This document shows, piece by piece, positions 5,575 to 5,696 of a stretch of DNA of 5,696 nucleotides. Numbering within the stretch: position 1 is the first letter of the stretch; every line of letters begins with the position of its first letter. The notes under the pieces are model-generated. The model did not search any database. It worked only from the letters and a program-made list of their open reading frames with translations, and was not told the DNA's origin. The DNA is taken from positions 1 to 5,696 of the forward strand of contig JACCXL010000011.1 of NCBI GenBank assembly GCA_013697015.1, read 5' to 3'. The translations under genes and the position numbers were made by a program. This DNA is from Chthoniobacterales bacterium. Lineage in GTDB: Bacteria > Verrucomicrobiota > Verrucomicrobiia > Chthoniobacterales > UBA10450.

Positions 5575-5696
5575 GCGCGATAGCGTTGCACCGCCCGAGA
5601 TCCAACTTGCCCGAAGCGAGCGTTGGAATCGCCGGTACCATTCGCACGACGCGCGGAATCCACAGATTCGGAAGACCGTTTTCGGCCAGTCGCGCG
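5564..5696 (-). CDS. AMP-binding acyl-CoA/acyl-ACP synthetase, C-terminal fragment
   Basis: The last 43 codons of a gene that enters from the right edge. The C-terminal lid of the adenylate-forming (ANL) superfamily is recognisable: NLWIPRVVRMVPAIPTLASGKLDL, with PxxxxGK carrying the lysine (residue 30 of the fragment) that acts in the adenylation step, then a short tail ending CNAIALGQ. Such enzymes activate fatty acids to acyl-AMP and transfer them to CoA or ACP. The LPNLWIPR wording also recalls fused acyltransferase/acyl-ACP synthetases, but the part that would show this is outside the window. It is convergent with the MaoC-like gene, with ten bases between the stops. Confidence 0.8.
   Translation of the reverse strand, partial: ARLAENGLPNLWIPRVVRMVPAIPTLASGKLDLGRCNAIALGQ

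Overview
This 5.7-kb window is GC-rich bacterial chromosome with densely packed genes. The organism is not named in the sequence. An LL-diaminopimelate aminotransferase (DapL), a class A penicillin-binding protein and a divergent ECF sigma/membrane-protein pair would suit a Gram-negative of the PVC group, most plausibly a soil Verrucomicrobium. That assignment is an inference; DapL also occurs in Chlamydiae, spirochaetes, Chloroflexi, cyanobacteria and some Deltaproteobacteria.

Layout, left to right, plus strand unless noted. (1) 3-1991: class A PBP (glycosyltransferase plus transpeptidase), cut by the left edge. (2) 1998-3242: dapL, six bases after the PBP stop, with a TTG start and a good ribosome binding site. 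One gene makes the LL-diaminopimelate precursor of the peptidoglycan cross-link (and of lysine); the other polymerises and cross-links the glycan. (3) 3317-3799: small divergent ECF-type sigma factor. Its stop overlaps the ATG of (4) 3796-4578, a single-pass membrane protein whose outer domain resembles that of anti-sigma factors. (5) 4588-5090: a tRNA-derived mosaic. A promoter-like site is followed by the 5' half of a tRNA whose anticodon arm is replaced by an 18-nt palindrome, then an intact tRNA with anticodon CAU, then a 79-residue GIY-YIG nuclease, then the palindrome again joined to the 3' half of the same tRNA. (6) 5101-5553: MaoC-like hot-dog hydratase, starting ten bases after the tRNA 3' half. 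(7) 5564-5696, minus strand: the last 43 codons of an AMP-binding acyl-CoA/acyl-ACP synthetase, convergent with the MaoC gene.

The most unusual part is 4629-5090. A 32-bp direct repeat (31/32 identical) brackets 387 bp per unit. Removing one unit would rebuild a full-length tRNA-like gene with the palindrome in its anticodon arm. The cargo is a functional-looking tRNA plus a small GIY-YIG nuclease whose stop codon is itself part of the tRNA repeat. This looks like a minimal tRNA-associated nuclease element, or the debris of repeated recombination among tRNA copies. The rest of the window is conventional core metabolism and envelope biology.
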